From positions 54,999 through 118,998 of the forward strand of contig NZ_CAKE01000004.1 of assembly GCF_000296835.1 (NCBI RefSeq): a DNA stretch of 64,000 bases. Direction: 5' to 3'. Under the pieces are notes generated by a model. That model was not told the DNA's origin, searched no databases, and saw only the letters and a list, made by a program, of their open reading frames with translations. This DNA is from Lactobacillus hominis DSM 23910 = CRBIP 24.179. GTDB lineage: Bacteria; Bacillota; Bacilli; Lactobacillales; Lactobacillaceae. This document shows, one piece after another, positions 17,372 through 26,511 of this stretch. A program made the position numbers and the translations under genes. Positions within the stretch are counted from its first letter, which is position 1, and each line of letters opens with the position of its first letter.

Positions 17372-18187
17372 ATGGTCAACGCCGAAAACGATGCACCTTA
17401 TTCAAGAATGCTAGGAGTTAAACAAATTCCCAGTGATGAAATATGTCCTATCCATCACATTAATAAGATAAAAGTTATAGGATCACGCATAAAAATAGAA
17501 CCCTATTGTCCTAAATGCGAATCTGAAGCCAGAGAAAAAGAGTTAGACCAATTAGCAGATAAGGTCAAAAAAGACTCATATTTGAGTTACTTAAAAATTT
17601 ATTCGCTATTTGATAGGAAAGACACACTTAACTACACTTTTGACAACTTCAAAGTAGCCAAAGATAGCAAAGAAGAATTAGTTAAGAACATGGCTCGTAA
17701 GATTGCTGGCGAATACTATAAAGATAAAGATAAGAAATTTAATTCTTTATTCTTTGGTAAGTCTGGCACAGGTAAAACTCATTTAGCTATGGCTATCTTG
17801 AATGCTGTTAATTTAAATGCACAACCCATGCAAAGATGTTTGTTCTTTAGCGTCACTAAATTGCTTGACGCTAAAAGAGATTACTTTAATGATCCAGTTA
17901 ACCATTTATGGTCAAAAGATTATACAGAGAGAGTCATTAAGGATGCCGATTTGGTTGTTCTTGATGATTTAGGCGCAGAGAGTGCAGCATCCCAAGCTAA
18001 CAACTTTATTCAAGACACGATATTTAGTTTGTACGAATTAAATCAGCGAGTAATCACAACAACTAACCTATCGATGAATGAGCTAAAAGCTAAGTACCAC
18101 GAACGACTAATCTCTAGGATTCTTGAAGGTGGCAAAGGACATCTAATAGATTTTACTAATTTAGCAGATAAAAGAATGGAGAAATAA
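17372..18187 (+). CDS. DnaC-like helicase loader ATPase
   Basis: 271-residue AAA+ protein that loads the replicative helicase onto the phage origin. A small N-terminal zinc-binding region (CPIHH ... CPKC, residues about 21-50) is followed by Walker A GKSGTGKTHLA (about 129), Walker B VVLDDLGAE (about 190) and an arginine in LISRILEG (about 250). It directly follows the initiator gene. AAGAGGTGA precedes the ATG. Confidence 0.92.
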   Translation: MVNAENDAPYSRMLGVKQIPSDEICPIHHINKIKVIGSRIKIEPYCPKCESEAREKELDQLADKVKKDSYLSYLKIYSLFDRKDTLNYTFDNFKVAKDSKEELVKNMARKIAGEYYKDKDKKFNSLFFGKSGTGKTHLAMAILNAVNLNAQPMQRCLFFSVTKLLDAKRDYFNDPVNHLWSKDYTERVIKDADLVVLDDLGAESAASQANNFIQDTIFSLYELNQRVITTTNLSMNELKAKYHERLISRILEGGKGHLIDFTNLADKRMEK

Positions 18188-18981
18188 TGCTTTCAAAAGA
18201 TCAAATTGAGTATAAGAAAATTGAAAATTTGAAATGCGAGCTTTATTGTGACAATTTTGAAAATTTTAAGCGTTATGGAATACCGAAAGCACAGTTAATT
18301 ATCGCTGATATTCCCTATAACATAGGAAACAACGCCTATGCTTCTAATCCTCAATGGTATAAAGATGGAGAAATTGAAAACGGAGAAAGCAAGTTGGCTA
18401 ATAGCAATTTCTTTAATCGTGATGAGGGATTTAACGTTGTCAACTTTATGAAGTTTGCACGTAAATTATTAATCAAAGAACCAAAAGAGACAGGTAAAGC
18501 ACCAGCTATGATTGTATTTTGCTCATGGCAACAAATGCCTATGCTTATAGATCAAGCTAAAGAAGAGGGGTTCAAGCATGCATATCCATTGTTTTTCACT
18601 AAAAAGACTAGTTCTCAAGTGCTAAAAGCAAATATGCGTATTGTTGGAGCAACTGAGTTCGCGCTTGTACTATATCGTGATAAATTACCTAAATTTAACA
18701 ATCACGGGCACATGGTATTAGATCACATGAAATGGAAGGTTGATGATGGATATCCAAAAATACATCCAACTCAAAAGCCTATTCCTGTCTTAAAACGATT
18801 AATTTCACTGTTTACAGATCCAGGCGATGTAGTGATCGACCCTACAGCAGGTAGTGGCTCAACATTAAGAGCTGCATCTGAATTAGGTAGAAATGCTTAT
18901 GGCTTTGAAGTTGAACGTGATATTTACAACAAAGCACAAAGCCAGATGCTTAATCATGTGGAGTTGAATTTAATCTTGTGA
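18187..18981 (+). CDS. DNA methyltransferase, N6-adenine/N4-cytosine class
   Basis: 264-residue type beta amino-methyltransferase: the catalytic motif IV (ADIPYNIG, a DIPY form of DPPY) at about 38 comes before the SAM-binding motif I (DPTAGSGST) at about 219. Phage orphan methyltransferases protect DNA from restriction or act in regulation. No restriction gene is adjacent. The start overlaps the loader stop (TAATG). Confidence 0.88.
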   Translation: MLSKDQIEYKKIENLKCELYCDNFENFKRYGIPKAQLIIADIPYNIGNNAYASNPQWYKDGEIENGESKLANSNFFNRDEGFNVVNFMKFARKLLIKEPKETGKAPAMIVFCSWQQMPMLIDQAKEEGFKHAYPLFFTKKTSSQVLKANMRIVGATEFALVLYRDKLPKFNNHGHMVLDHMKWKVDDGYPKIHPTQKPIPVLKRLISLFTDPGDVVIDPTAGSGSTLRAASELGRNAYGFEVERDIYNKAQSQMLNHVELNLIL

Positions 18982-18991
18982 GGAGAAATAA

Positions 18992-19228
18992 ATGAAATAC
19001 AATTGGTCAAAAATTGAAACAGTAATCGCTCGACCATCCAATTTATCATTTAAGGACATGTGTTATTTAGATAAAGAAAATTTTAAATGTCTGGTTTACG
19101 ACTTAATAGATATCTTAGAAGACGATGTTCTTACTGAAGAGGGAAATAAGCAAATAAGGAGTGTTATTCCCACTTTGCTCAATACGCTATATGATGACGA
19201 TACTTTTTGGAGAAAAGCTGATGAATGA
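18992..19228 (+). CDS. Hypothetical phage protein
   Basis: 78 residues with GAGGAG upstream. Acidic and helical, with no recognised motif. Its end overlaps the next start by 8 bases. Confidence 0.5.
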   Translation: MKYNWSKIETVIARPSNLSFKDMCYLDKENFKCLVYDLIDILEDDVLTEEGNKQIRSVIPTLLNTLYDDDTFWRKADE

Positions 19229-19379
19229 TGATTTAAGAAAAATAAAAAGAGCTAGCGATACTTTACTTGCGTTAACAGAACATCCCTCTAAGTTGAATAA
19301 ATCAGGCGTACGGTTGATTAATCAAGCATTAACACTATTGCAAATGGTTACGTTAGACAGCAACTCTTGGAACCACTAG
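19221..19379 (+). CDS. Small hypothetical phage protein
   Basis: 52 residues from ATG 19221 (GGAG 8 bases upstream): LRKIKRASDTLLALTEHPSK then LNKSGVRLINQALTLLQ, two helices. Function unknown. Confidence 0.5.
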   Translation: MNDDLRKIKRASDTLLALTEHPSKLNKSGVRLINQALTLLQMVTLDSNSWNH

Positions 19380-19394
19380 AAACAGGTAACACTT

Positions 19395-19511
19395 ATGAAT
19401 TTGATTGAGAAGATTCGTCAAGCAGATATAGATTGGGTAGCATTAACCGTTCTATCGATCATCTGTGGGATGATTTTAGGCTTGATTTGGTTAGTAGTGT
19501 TCGTTTTATGA
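19395..19511 (+). CDS. Small membrane peptide
   Basis: 38 residues: a short basic/acidic head then one membrane helix (LTVLSIICGMILGLIWLVVFV). The ribosome site is weak (AGGTAA). Its stop overlaps the next ATG (ATGA). Confidence 0.45.
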   Translation: MNLIEKIRQADIDWVALTVLSIICGMILGLIWLVVFVL

Positions 19512-19627
19512 AAATCAAGAGCGTTAAGTACAAGAAAGGCGAATGGTATTACGTCATGGAAGACGATTCGCTAGTCAAGATTGAATATGAGGAGAAAAAA
19601 GATGGAAAACCAAGAACAAACAAATGA
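19508..19627 (+). CDS. Very small hypothetical protein
   Basis: 39 residues, basic with several Tyr and Lys (MKIKSVKYKKGEWYYVMEDD). Translation is probably coupled to the membrane peptide through the ATGA overlap. No function can be assigned. Confidence 0.45.
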   Translation: MKIKSVKYKKGEWYYVMEDDSLVKIEYEEKKDGKPRTNK

Positions 19628-19916
19628 TATTGCTGTTGAGGTGGCAAATAAGTTTTTGGATGCACTTGAAGAATGGAACAACGATATCAATATGAATAGA
19701 GGTCTGTTTATGGACTCACTTATGATTGGGGATGCGCATCACGCTTATCAGGCAATGCAAAACCTTAATAATTTATGCGAACCCACTTGGTTGCAAGGCG
19801 ATATCCAAATTGCAAAAGACCTGACTAAGTATTCTAATTGCTTGCAAGAAATTAGCAAAAGATTGAGTCACGCGATTTTATTAAACGAATTGAAGTTACA
19901 GCAAGAAAGGAATTAG
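19602..19916 (+). CDS. Hypothetical phage protein
   Basis: 104 residues from ATG 19602 with AGGAG 7 bases upstream. Helical and acidic (DIAVEVANKFLDALEEWN; SNCLQEISKRLSHAILL). It lies just before ssb. No known domain. Confidence 0.5.
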   Translation: MENQEQTNDIAVEVANKFLDALEEWNNDINMNRGLFMDSLMIGDAHHAYQAMQNLNNLCEPTWLQGDIQIAKDLTKYSNCLQEISKRLSHAILLNELKLQQERN

Positions 19917-19921
19917 AAATA

Positions 19922-20362
19922 ATGTTCAATTTTTCACTGTTAGAAGGTAGATTAACAAAAGATCCAGAATTGAGAAATACAGGAAATGGTACGCCAGTTG
20001 CTAGTTTTACTTTGGCAGTTGATAGACCCAAGAGAAAAGACGGTACGCAACAAGCTGACTTTATCAACATTGTAGCTTGGAACAAGACTGCCGAGTTTCT
20101 TAAAAACTACTTTAAGAAAGGGGATGCGATTCAAGTACAAGGACGCATTCAAACCAGATCTTACGATGATAAGAATGGCAATAAAGTATTTGTTACAGAA
20201 ATTATTGCTAACCAATTAGGATTCCCTATTACTCAAAGAGCGAATTCACAGACACAAGGTAATAGTAATACTAGTGGAAATGCAAATAATGCATCATATG
20301 CTGATCCATTTGGCACTAATCAATCATCTGTAGATATCAGCGATGCTGACTTGCCATTTTAG
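19922..20362 (+). CDS. ssb: Single-stranded DNA-binding protein
   Basis: 146-residue SSB with an N-terminal OB fold (about 1-105: LLEGRLTKDPELRNT, ASFTLAVDRP, FINIVAWNKTAEFLKNYFKKG). A Gln/Asn/Ser-rich linker leads to an acidic tip ending DADLPF that recruits repair and replication partners. It coats phage ssDNA during replication. Confidence 0.96.
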   Translation: MFNFSLLEGRLTKDPELRNTGNGTPVASFTLAVDRPKRKDGTQQADFINIVAWNKTAEFLKNYFKKGDAIQVQGRIQTRSYDDKNGNKVFVTEIIANQLGFPITQRANSQTQGNSNTSGNANNASYADPFGTNQSSVDISDADLPF

Positions 20363-20373
20363 GGAGCTAATAA

Positions 20374-20610
20374 ATGATTAAAGTAATGTCGATAGCTTGG
20401 TATTTGCTGATTGGAATCTTTTGGCTCGTATCATTATACATAGTTTTTTATGATGCATTTAATGTATTTTTTCCAAAAAGTATTAGAAGACAGAAGCTAA
20501 TTCATGACATAATACCAGCATTAATTTTTACAGTAATCGCTTTGATTATAGCTTTATTGCCTAATTTCATTGGAGCAGCAATTCAATGGATTATTAGCCT
20601 ATTACATTAA
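20374..20610 (+). CDS. Two-helix membrane protein
   Basis: 78 residues with two membrane helices (about 7-30 and 45-72) joined by a basic loop (KSIRRQK). A GGGAG ribosome site is present. Function unknown. Confidence 0.5.
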   Translation: MIKVMSIAWYLLIGIFWLVSLYIVFYDAFNVFFPKSIRRQKLIHDIIPALIFTVIALIIALLPNFIGAAIQWIISLLH

Positions 20611-20622
20611 AAGGTGAGGTAA

Positions 20623-21087
20623 ATGGCAAAATTTAATTATGAAGGTATACCTCAGGAATTACGCAAGCTTAGGCAATGGGGACTTTTCGAACTCAAATGG
20701 GTTCCAGCACGTAAGAAAAATACAAAAATCCCTATAAATCCTTATGATGGTTCGGCTGGTAAGTCTAATGATGTGAGTACTTGGTCAGACTTTGATACGG
20801 CTATTCGGGCTTTAAATAATATTGAGCGTGCAGATGGATTAGCATTTTACTTTGCTAATGGATATGTAGGCTTAGATATCGATCATATAGATAGTAATCT
20901 TGAAGACTGGAAAAATGGCGACACTGATCCTAATAATCTGGTTAATAAATTTCAAGATTTAACTAACAACACCTATATGGAAGTTAGTCAATCAGGTACA
21001 GGAATTCACGCAATTTTTAAAGGCAAAATTCCTGGCAAAACCCGTCACAAACTAGTCACATTTTTAAGCAAGTCGTCACATTGTTAG
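20623..21087 (+). pseudogene. Phage primase N-terminal fragment
   Basis: 154 residues matching the N-terminus of phage/plasmid primase-polymerase proteins (IPQELRKLRQWGLFELKWV, KIPINPYDG, GYVGLDIDHID with acidic catalytic residues, SGTGIHAIFKGKIPG). Relatives are several hundred residues with a C-terminal helicase. Here the frame leaves the family after GKTRHK and stops at once, so the helicase part is gone. It is probably a remnant of a second replication system; the initiator/loader pair upstream should now serve. Confidence 0.7.
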
Positions 21088-21162
21088 CAAACTACTAATT
21101 ATAGTGCTAAAAATATATAAAATATGAATTGATACAAATCGCTGATGTGGAGGTAATTATTT

Positions 21163-21744
21163 ATGGATATTCTTGAATTTAAATCTGAAATCGATAATGG
21201 AAATTTTAAATTTTATATTGTGAAAACTGGTTGGAGGGATATGGCGGATTGCGTTGTAAGTGATTACGACTTAGTTTTATCCAATTCGCCTGAGATTATT
21301 TTACCCACTTTAATTCATAAATATTTACGTTTACCTTGGGTTACTAGCGATCATGGATATTGGAAGCATCCGACTCCAGGTTTTGAAGTTACAGAACTTG
21401 ATCTATCTTCTGATGATAGTAAGTTTTCTAATAAATATAGAGATCTGGAAAATTATCTGAAAGCGTATCAGGATGGTAATTGTAAAAATATCCGATCCAT
21501 CCATACTTTGACTTATGATATTGAATCTAATGGCGTAAATGAAGAGTATGCGAAGCATGAAGTTATAAAATTTAACTTTAAAGTCCTTGATGAATTGATT
21601 AAGTCGGAAGATGAAACAATATCTAAGTGTAAAAAAGAAGCCCGTCAAAAGAAAGCGGATGCGAAATTCAATCAATTAGTTGATGATATTAGCCAATTAT
21701 CAATTGCAAATAAGCAAAAGATCTTAGCGAAGTTAGTTAAATAG
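21163..21744 (+). CDS. Hypothetical phage protein
   Basis: 193 residues with GGAGG upstream. Acidic first half, and a Lys-rich helical end (KKEARQKKADAKFNQLVDDI). No motif recognised. It follows the truncated primase and may have arrived with the deletion that removed the helicase part. Confidence 0.5.
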   Translation: MDILEFKSEIDNGNFKFYIVKTGWRDMADCVVSDYDLVLSNSPEIILPTLIHKYLRLPWVTSDHGYWKHPTPGFEVTELDLSSDDSKFSNKYRDLENYLKAYQDGNCKNIRSIHTLTYDIESNGVNEEYAKHEVIKFNFKVLDELIKSEDETISKCKKEARQKKADAKFNQLVDDISQLSIANKQKILAKLVK

Positions 21745-21886
21745 AAAGAATGGCAACGAGGAAAGGAGCTGTTATGTTAGGTTTTATTTATTATCATAAA
21801 GAGGATAAATAATAGCAAACTATGACTTTAAAGCAAAGCGATGAAAGAATAAACAATGATTTTATTTATAGAGATTAGGTGATTTG

Positions 21887-22045
21887 ATGAAGGTTAAAAC
21901 AGTAGGCGCATTTGATACCAATACACTTGACATTGAAATTAACAAATTTATCAGAGATAAGCATGTGGTTGATATTAAATTCAGTAGTTTTTTTGATGAA
22001 ATAGACGGTGCCAATTTTTTGGCTCTTATTATGTACGAAGATTAG
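21887..22045 (+). CDS. Cse60/DUF2758-like small protein
   Basis: 52 residues (TLDIEINKFIRDKHVVDIKF, then ALIMYED), with the beta-helix-beta pattern of the small Cse60 (DUF2758) family found in Firmicutes and phages. The role in phages is unknown. TAGGTGA precedes the ATG. Confidence 0.5.
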   Translation: MKVKTVGAFDTNTLDIEINKFIRDKHVVDIKFSSFFDEIDGANFLALIMYED

Positions 22046-22055
22046 GAGAAACTTG

Positions 22056-22544
22056 ATGAAAGATTTACTTAATTTTCATAAATGGAATCAACTTAATTGC
22101 GAGTACTGTATATTTGATGGCGATGAGGGTAAGTCATTTATTTACGATTTAGGTTTTGCAGAAGAAGAACTAACTATTATCAAAAGTCATGAAAGATATT
22201 GCTTGTATATCGTTGTTAATGATACAGCCGATCCTATCAATGGCATTCAAGAAAGATTCTCAACCGATATCAGCTTTTGCCCTAAATGCGGCAGGTATTT
22301 AGGGGAACAAATAAATTCAAAAAAGCAGCACATTTCGAATGAATTGACGCATTTTGAAATGCCTTATATCAAACAACCAGCACCCTACAATCATTTAGGT
22401 TTACCTCTGGAATATAGCAAAGAAGAAGCTATGGCGATTATGGAGCAGTGGTTGCATGTAAAATTTACTGAATTTAAATGGTATAAGCAATATGATACTC
22501 CAACTAACTGGTGCATTTTATCTGCTTACGGCAGAACTAAATAA
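22056..22544 (+). CDS. Hypothetical phage protein with zinc-ribbon cysteines
   Basis: 162 residues from ATG 22056 with TTAGGAG upstream. CEYC near residue 12 and CPKCGRYL near 80 could form a zinc-binding pair. The C-terminal third contains LEYSKEEAMAIMEQWLHV. No family recognised. Confidence 0.5.
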   Translation: MKDLLNFHKWNQLNCEYCIFDGDEGKSFIYDLGFAEEELTIIKSHERYCLYIVVNDTADPINGIQERFSTDISFCPKCGRYLGEQINSKKQHISNELTHFEMPYIKQPAPYNHLGLPLEYSKEEAMAIMEQWLHVKFTEFKWYKQYDTPTNWCILSAYGRTK

Positions 22545-22567
22545 TAGATAAAGAAGGGAAAATAAAG

Positions 22568-22900
22568 ATGAGATTAAGTCTTATTACACATAGAAAAAAA
22601 AGTTCATTTAAAGAAGGAGATGTTATTACGTTTTGGAATAACGGAGATGCCGATACTAACGCATCAGTGATAATTCGGAACAGCAATAACCCATGGGGTG
22701 CTGAGTATAGTGGAGCTTTCTTAGCAGGGGACTTGCATATGTCTCCTGGCACTGTGACACCAGATGGAAAAAATTCTAAATACACACAGGCGCTAGCTAC
22801 AGCTGACGAAGTAGTGCAGGAATATAGAGCAAACTGGGATAATGTGGTAGTTGACCCGTCAAATGATTGGATACTTACTCTAAATAATGGTAATAAATAA
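22568..22900 (+). CDS. Hypothetical phage protein
   Basis: 110 residues, beta-rich (GDVITFWNNGDADTNASVII). GAAGGG upstream. Its stop overlaps the next ATG (TAATG). Function unknown. Confidence 0.5.
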   Translation: MRLSLITHRKKSSFKEGDVITFWNNGDADTNASVIIRNSNNPWGAEYSGAFLAGDLHMSPGTVTPDGKNSKYTQALATADEVVQEYRANWDNVVVDPSNDWILTLNNGNK

Positions 22901-23163
22901 TGAAAACAAATAAAGTTTACTTAATTCAAGCTGACGACACGTTGATAGAAAATGCAATTCAAAATGCTATTATCATTGCGCCTAATAAGAAAGAGGCTGT
23001 TTCTAAATTTAGAAAAGAACTAGCTGACAATGAAGAATGTGACCAAGTTTATGATGGTAATTTCTTTAAATGCCGAAGACTAGATTTAACAGATCAACAT
23101 GTATTCATTCAATATGGTGGTGATACATTTCGGTTCAGCGAAGTAGAAAGAGAGGAAATCTAG
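22900..23163 (+). CDS. Hypothetical phage protein
   Basis: 87 residues beginning MKTNKVYLIQADDTLIENA, with alternating strands and helices. No motif recognised. It overlaps both neighbours by one base, so the three genes 22568-23516 form one translational unit. Confidence 0.5.
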   Translation: MKTNKVYLIQADDTLIENAIQNAIIIAPNKKEAVSKFRKELADNEECDQVYDGNFFKCRRLDLTDQHVFIQYGGDTFRFSEVEREEI

Positions 23164-23516
23164 TGAGCTATTGGATTAGTTTGGTTAGCAATACTAAAGA
23201 GCATTATCCATTAGATGACGATGGTGTTCATTGCTCATGGAATTACAGTAATCTTTTCTCTGGATTGCCTTGTGGGTATGAAAGAGACTGGCAAGGAAAA
23301 ATGGCAAAAGATTTGATTCCGTATGTTGTGCAAAGCTTATATATTTTAGAGGTATATGGCTTAGATGCAGATCTCAAGAAAAAATATGGCAAGTTAATTG
23401 CACAGTTTCAGCGTGACTATGGAGAAGTTTCAACTGTCGACGGTGCTAAATATATTTTAAAAGCATCAAAAGATATGTTTGAGCGACATCCAACTGGGAT
23501 TGTTGTAGTTGAATGA
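23163..23516 (+). CDS. Hypothetical phage protein
   Basis: 117 residues from GTG 23163 with GAGGAA upstream. It contains the pattern YWISLVSNTKEHYPLDDDG then CSWNYSNL, which I have seen in phage hypothetical proteins but cannot tie to a function. It ends just before a terminator. Confidence 0.5.
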   Translation: MSYWISLVSNTKEHYPLDDDGVHCSWNYSNLFSGLPCGYERDWQGKMAKDLIPYVVQSLYILEVYGLDADLKKKYGKLIAQFQRDYGEVSTVDGAKYILKASKDMFERHPTGIVVVE

Positions 23517-23517
23517 T

Positions 23518-23550
23518 AAGGCAGAAAAAGTATGCCTTTTATTATTTTTT
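23518..23550 (+). terminator. Intrinsic terminator before the cytosine methyltransferase
   Basis: AAGGCA / TGCCTT stem with a 9-base loop, followed by TTATTATTTTTT. The flanking AATGATAA and TTATCATT could extend pairing. It separates the early operon from the cytosine methyltransferase gene. Confidence 0.65.
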
Positions 23551-23593
23551 AATTATCATTCGAACATGAGTTCTTTAAAATGAGGAGAAAAGA

Positions 23594-24731
23594 GTGAAAT
23601 TTATAGATTTTTTTGCCGGAATAGGTGGTTTCAGATCTGGTTTGGAAAAATCAGGGCATGAATGCGTTGGATATGTTGAATGGGATAAATATGCACGCAT
23701 GAGTTACCAAGCAATGTATAACACTGAAGGAGAATATAACGGAAATGACATCAAAGAAGTTAAAGGAGAAGAGTTACCAGATGCAACTATTTGGACTTTC
23801 GGAAGCCCATGCACCGATATCAGCGTTGCAGGACTGCAAAAAGGACTCATTGAAGGTAGTCAATCCTCCATGTTTTTTGAGATTATCAGATGCCTTAAAG
23901 AAAGGATTGAAAACAAGAAGACGCTACCTGCCTATCTACTCATGGAAAATGTTAAAGCTTTGCTATCCAGCAATGGAGGATGGGATTTTGCAAGGGTGTT
24001 CCTTGAAATGGACCAAGTCGGGTACGATGTCGAATGGGGAGTTATCAACTCTGCCGATGTCGTCGCTCAAAACCGAGAAAGAGTATATATTGTCGGACAT
24101 CTTAGAGGGGGGGGTACGTACCCGACAAGTATTTCCTATCAACAGACAAAGTCAAAGCTTTGCTCGAACAAATGTAATTAAAATAAACCAGCCCAAACAT
24201 CAATCTGAAATTGTTGTTTCTGATCAAGGGAAAAGTCCAACCCTTACGGCAACTGATTACAAACGTCCTTATAAAGTTGCAGTAAAACAAATTGGAAACT
24301 TCGTGAAAACCAATAGTTTTGGAGGCAATCCACAACGAGGGCGAGTATATGATCTTAATGGTATATCTCCTACTTTAACTACAATGCAAGGTGGCGACCG
24401 TGAACCTAAAGTTTTAGTAAGCGCAGTATTAACACCTGACAGGATTAATAAGCGGCAAAACGGACGTAGATTTAAAAATATTGATGAGCCTGAATTTACC
24501 TTGACTGGTCAAGATAGGCATGGTGTTTTATTAGATAATGGCAAATTTATTGCTATTAGAAAATTGACGCCTAAAGAGTGCTGGCGCTTGCAAGGATTTA
24601 GCGATGAACAGTTTGAAAAAGCTAAAGAAGCTGGTGTGAGTGACTGCCAACTATATAAACAGGCTGGTAATGCTGTAACTGTTCCAGTCATTGAGCAAAT
24701 CGGAAAAAGGCTAGAGGTGATAGGAGAATGA
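23594..24731 (+). pseudogene. C5-cytosine DNA methyltransferase, frame set by an eight-G tract
   Basis: The 5' frame (GTG 23594, AGGAG upstream) carries motif I DFFAGIGGFRSGLE, the catalytic Cys in FGSPCTDIS, ENVKAL and QNRERVYIVG, then stops at 24181. The remaining target-recognition part and motifs IX-X (RKLTPKECWRLQGF, YKQAGNAVTVPV) are in the next frame to 24731. The switch is exactly at eight G (24107-24114). Seven G give one 378-residue enzyme; eight give a truncated protein without the recognition domain. The tract makes the gene a likely on/off phase-variable enzyme, here in the off state. Confidence 0.85.
24107..24114 (+). repeat. Eight-G homopolymer in the methyltransferase gene
   Basis: GGGGGGGG lies directly after the motif VIII codons. 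Runs this long are rare in such AT-rich DNA and are prone to slippage. One fewer G joins the two reading frames. Confidence 0.9.
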
Positions 24732-25465
24732 CTAGCACACGAAAGAGTGTTAACACTATAGTACTTTTGACTAATCGTATTGAAGAAAAGTATGGTTCAG
24801 TGATTAAATGCCCGCCTGATGATCCAGATAAACTGGCGTTGGATAAGATCGTTAAGGTACAAGCAATAGGTGAGCAAGCCTTATATTCGGACGGGGCCAA
24901 AAAAGCATCTTCTAAGTCTAAAAGAAAAACGGCTGTAAAGAGTAAAACCAGAAAGCGTGTAACCCAACCCAAAAAAGCTAAGCCTAAAGAAGAATCTGTA
25001 TTAGAGACTGATGAAGCTGTTGCTTTTCAATTAATGCCACAAAAGAAAAAATTTAGTCTTTATACAGAAAAGCTAAAACTGATGGCAATAGCGGATGCTA
25101 AAAAAGGTATTCCTACTATGGAGATAGCCCTTAAAATGGATATTCCTAAAGCAACTATATCAATGTGGCTAAGAGGGGTATCTCATCCACCGCTATTTAC
25201 CAATTGTTTAATTAATAAGCAAACCAAAGTTAAGATTTACTTTGAAACGCAAGCCACTTTACGAAACTGGTGTCGTTACAATCGAGCATCGTTTAGTTCT
25301 TTACTGAAAGGTAGCAATACCAAGTATGAACTAAAAGAAAATAGGTGGTATTGGTTCGAATTGCCGAACGGCGTCTTTTATAGGGTTAAGAATAAGCTAT
25401 CTACCTATGTTAAGACTGATCCTAAAAGTTTTATGCAAGTAAGTATCCCAGAATTAATGATTTAA
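24728..25465 (+). CDS. Phage protein with homeodomain-like HTH
   Basis: 245 residues. After a Lys-rich disordered stretch (about 58-90), a helix-turn-helix is visible (KLKLMAIADAKKGIPTMEIA then MDIPKATISMWLRG, about 113-148). The C-terminal 90 residues are aromatic-rich and of unknown fold. It probably regulates transcription. It overlaps the end of the methyltransferase gene by ATGA. Confidence 0.6.
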   Translation: MTSTRKSVNTIVLLTNRIEEKYGSVIKCPPDDPDKLALDKIVKVQAIGEQALYSDGAKKASSKSKRKTAVKSKTRKRVTQPKKAKPKEESVLETDEAVAFQLMPQKKKFSLYTEKLKLMAIADAKKGIPTMEIALKMDIPKATISMWLRGVSHPPLFTNCLINKQTKVKIYFETQATLRNWCRYNRASFSSLLKGSNTKYELKENRWYWFELPNGVFYRVKNKLSTYVKTDPKSFMQVSIPELMI

Positions 25466-25475
25466 TGAGGTAAAC

Positions 25476-25853
25476 ATGGAAGAAACAAAAGAAACTCAAG
25501 ATGTTAGAAAATTCTTTGAAAAAGCATTAGAAATCAAAAATGAACGTGGTAAGAACTATGACAATGGTGGCAAATCTGCATTTGAAAGATCTATCAGCAT
25601 GTATTCATCTAAGAATGAGGTTATGGTATCTACTTGGCCAGTTGTTCAAAAAGCCTCGCGCTTGATTACTTTAGCTGAAGAGCTTCAAGACAAGGACAAA
25701 ATGAGCCAAGAAGAAGTCCATAAACTAGCAAGTTCTGCGACTGATACTAGTATTGATTTAGTCAATTATGTAGCTATGCAATGGGTAAGAAACATCCAAC
25801 CATTATTAGATTTTAATAGTGAGGTTTCAAGTGACACTGACCACACTAAGTAA
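25476..25853 (+). CDS. Phage protein, possibly nucleotide-modification-associated (DUF1599-like)
   Basis: 125 residues: EIKNERGKNYDNGGKSAFER near the start and VVQKASRLITLAEELQDKD later recall small phage proteins of the DUF1599 type, proposed to act in nucleotide metabolism or modification. The match is by eye only. It overlaps the RusA gene by 23 bases. Confidence 0.4.
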   Translation: MEETKETQDVRKFFEKALEIKNERGKNYDNGGKSAFERSISMYSSKNEVMVSTWPVVQKASRLITLAEELQDKDKMSQEEVHKLASSATDTSIDLVNYVAMQWVRNIQPLLDFNSEVSSDTDHTK

Positions 25854-26394
25854 AAAACTAGATGAATTAAGGACCACTAAAGAAGTAAATGTCGTCATTC
25901 CAGGAGATCCTTTTGGCAAACAACGTCCAAAAGTGGTGGGCTATAAATATGGTCGCCCTCATGGTATTAAGCAAGCAAAAACCCGATTGTATGAAAATAA
26001 AGGACGTTTAGCTTGGCATAAAGCATATGATGGCCCGTACGATATACCAGATGAAGCTGAGCTAAGCTTGAAGGTGTACTATCCGGTTCCTAAGAGTTGG
26101 CCCAAGTATATGAAAAAGGCTGCTTTAGCCGGTATTGTCGAACCATATAAAAAAGGTAAAGGAACTCCTGATATAGATAATGTCGTTAAAATGATCATGG
26201 ATTTACTTAACCCACAAAAAATGGGCAATAAGGTGATCCCTGAAACAGGGCTATATAAAGATGATGGTCAAGTTACTGTATTGCATGTTGAATGTCATTA
26301 TAGTGATCTCCCCAGAGTAGAAGCTAAAGTTAAATTCAGAGAAAACCTTACTAAAGCAGTTATTAAAGAACTGGTTAAGAAATTTTGCGCTTAA
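25831..26394 (+). CDS. rusA: RusA family Holliday junction resolvase
   Basis: 187 residues from GTG 25831 (GAGGT upstream). RusA features: an N-terminal GDPFGKQRPK strand, the catalytic aspartates in PDIDNVVKMIMD and the late KDDGQVT. It resolves branched DNA from replication and recombination before packaging. It is the last protein gene before the RNA region. Confidence 0.9.
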   Translation: MTLTTLSKKLDELRTTKEVNVVIPGDPFGKQRPKVVGYKYGRPHGIKQAKTRLYENKGRLAWHKAYDGPYDIPDEAELSLKVYYPVPKSWPKYMKKAALAGIVEPYKKGKGTPDIDNVVKMIMDLLNPQKMGNKVIPETGLYKDDGQVTVLHVECHYSDLPRVEAKVKFRENLTKAVIKELVKKFCA

Positions 26395-26511
26395 ATATTA
26401 AATACCGACGCAAAAGTCAATAGCTATTTGATTATATTTACATAATGGTTCAATAAATTAATTGCTAAGATAGTTAATGTACTAACGATAACAAAAAGAA
26501 AACATCTCAGT

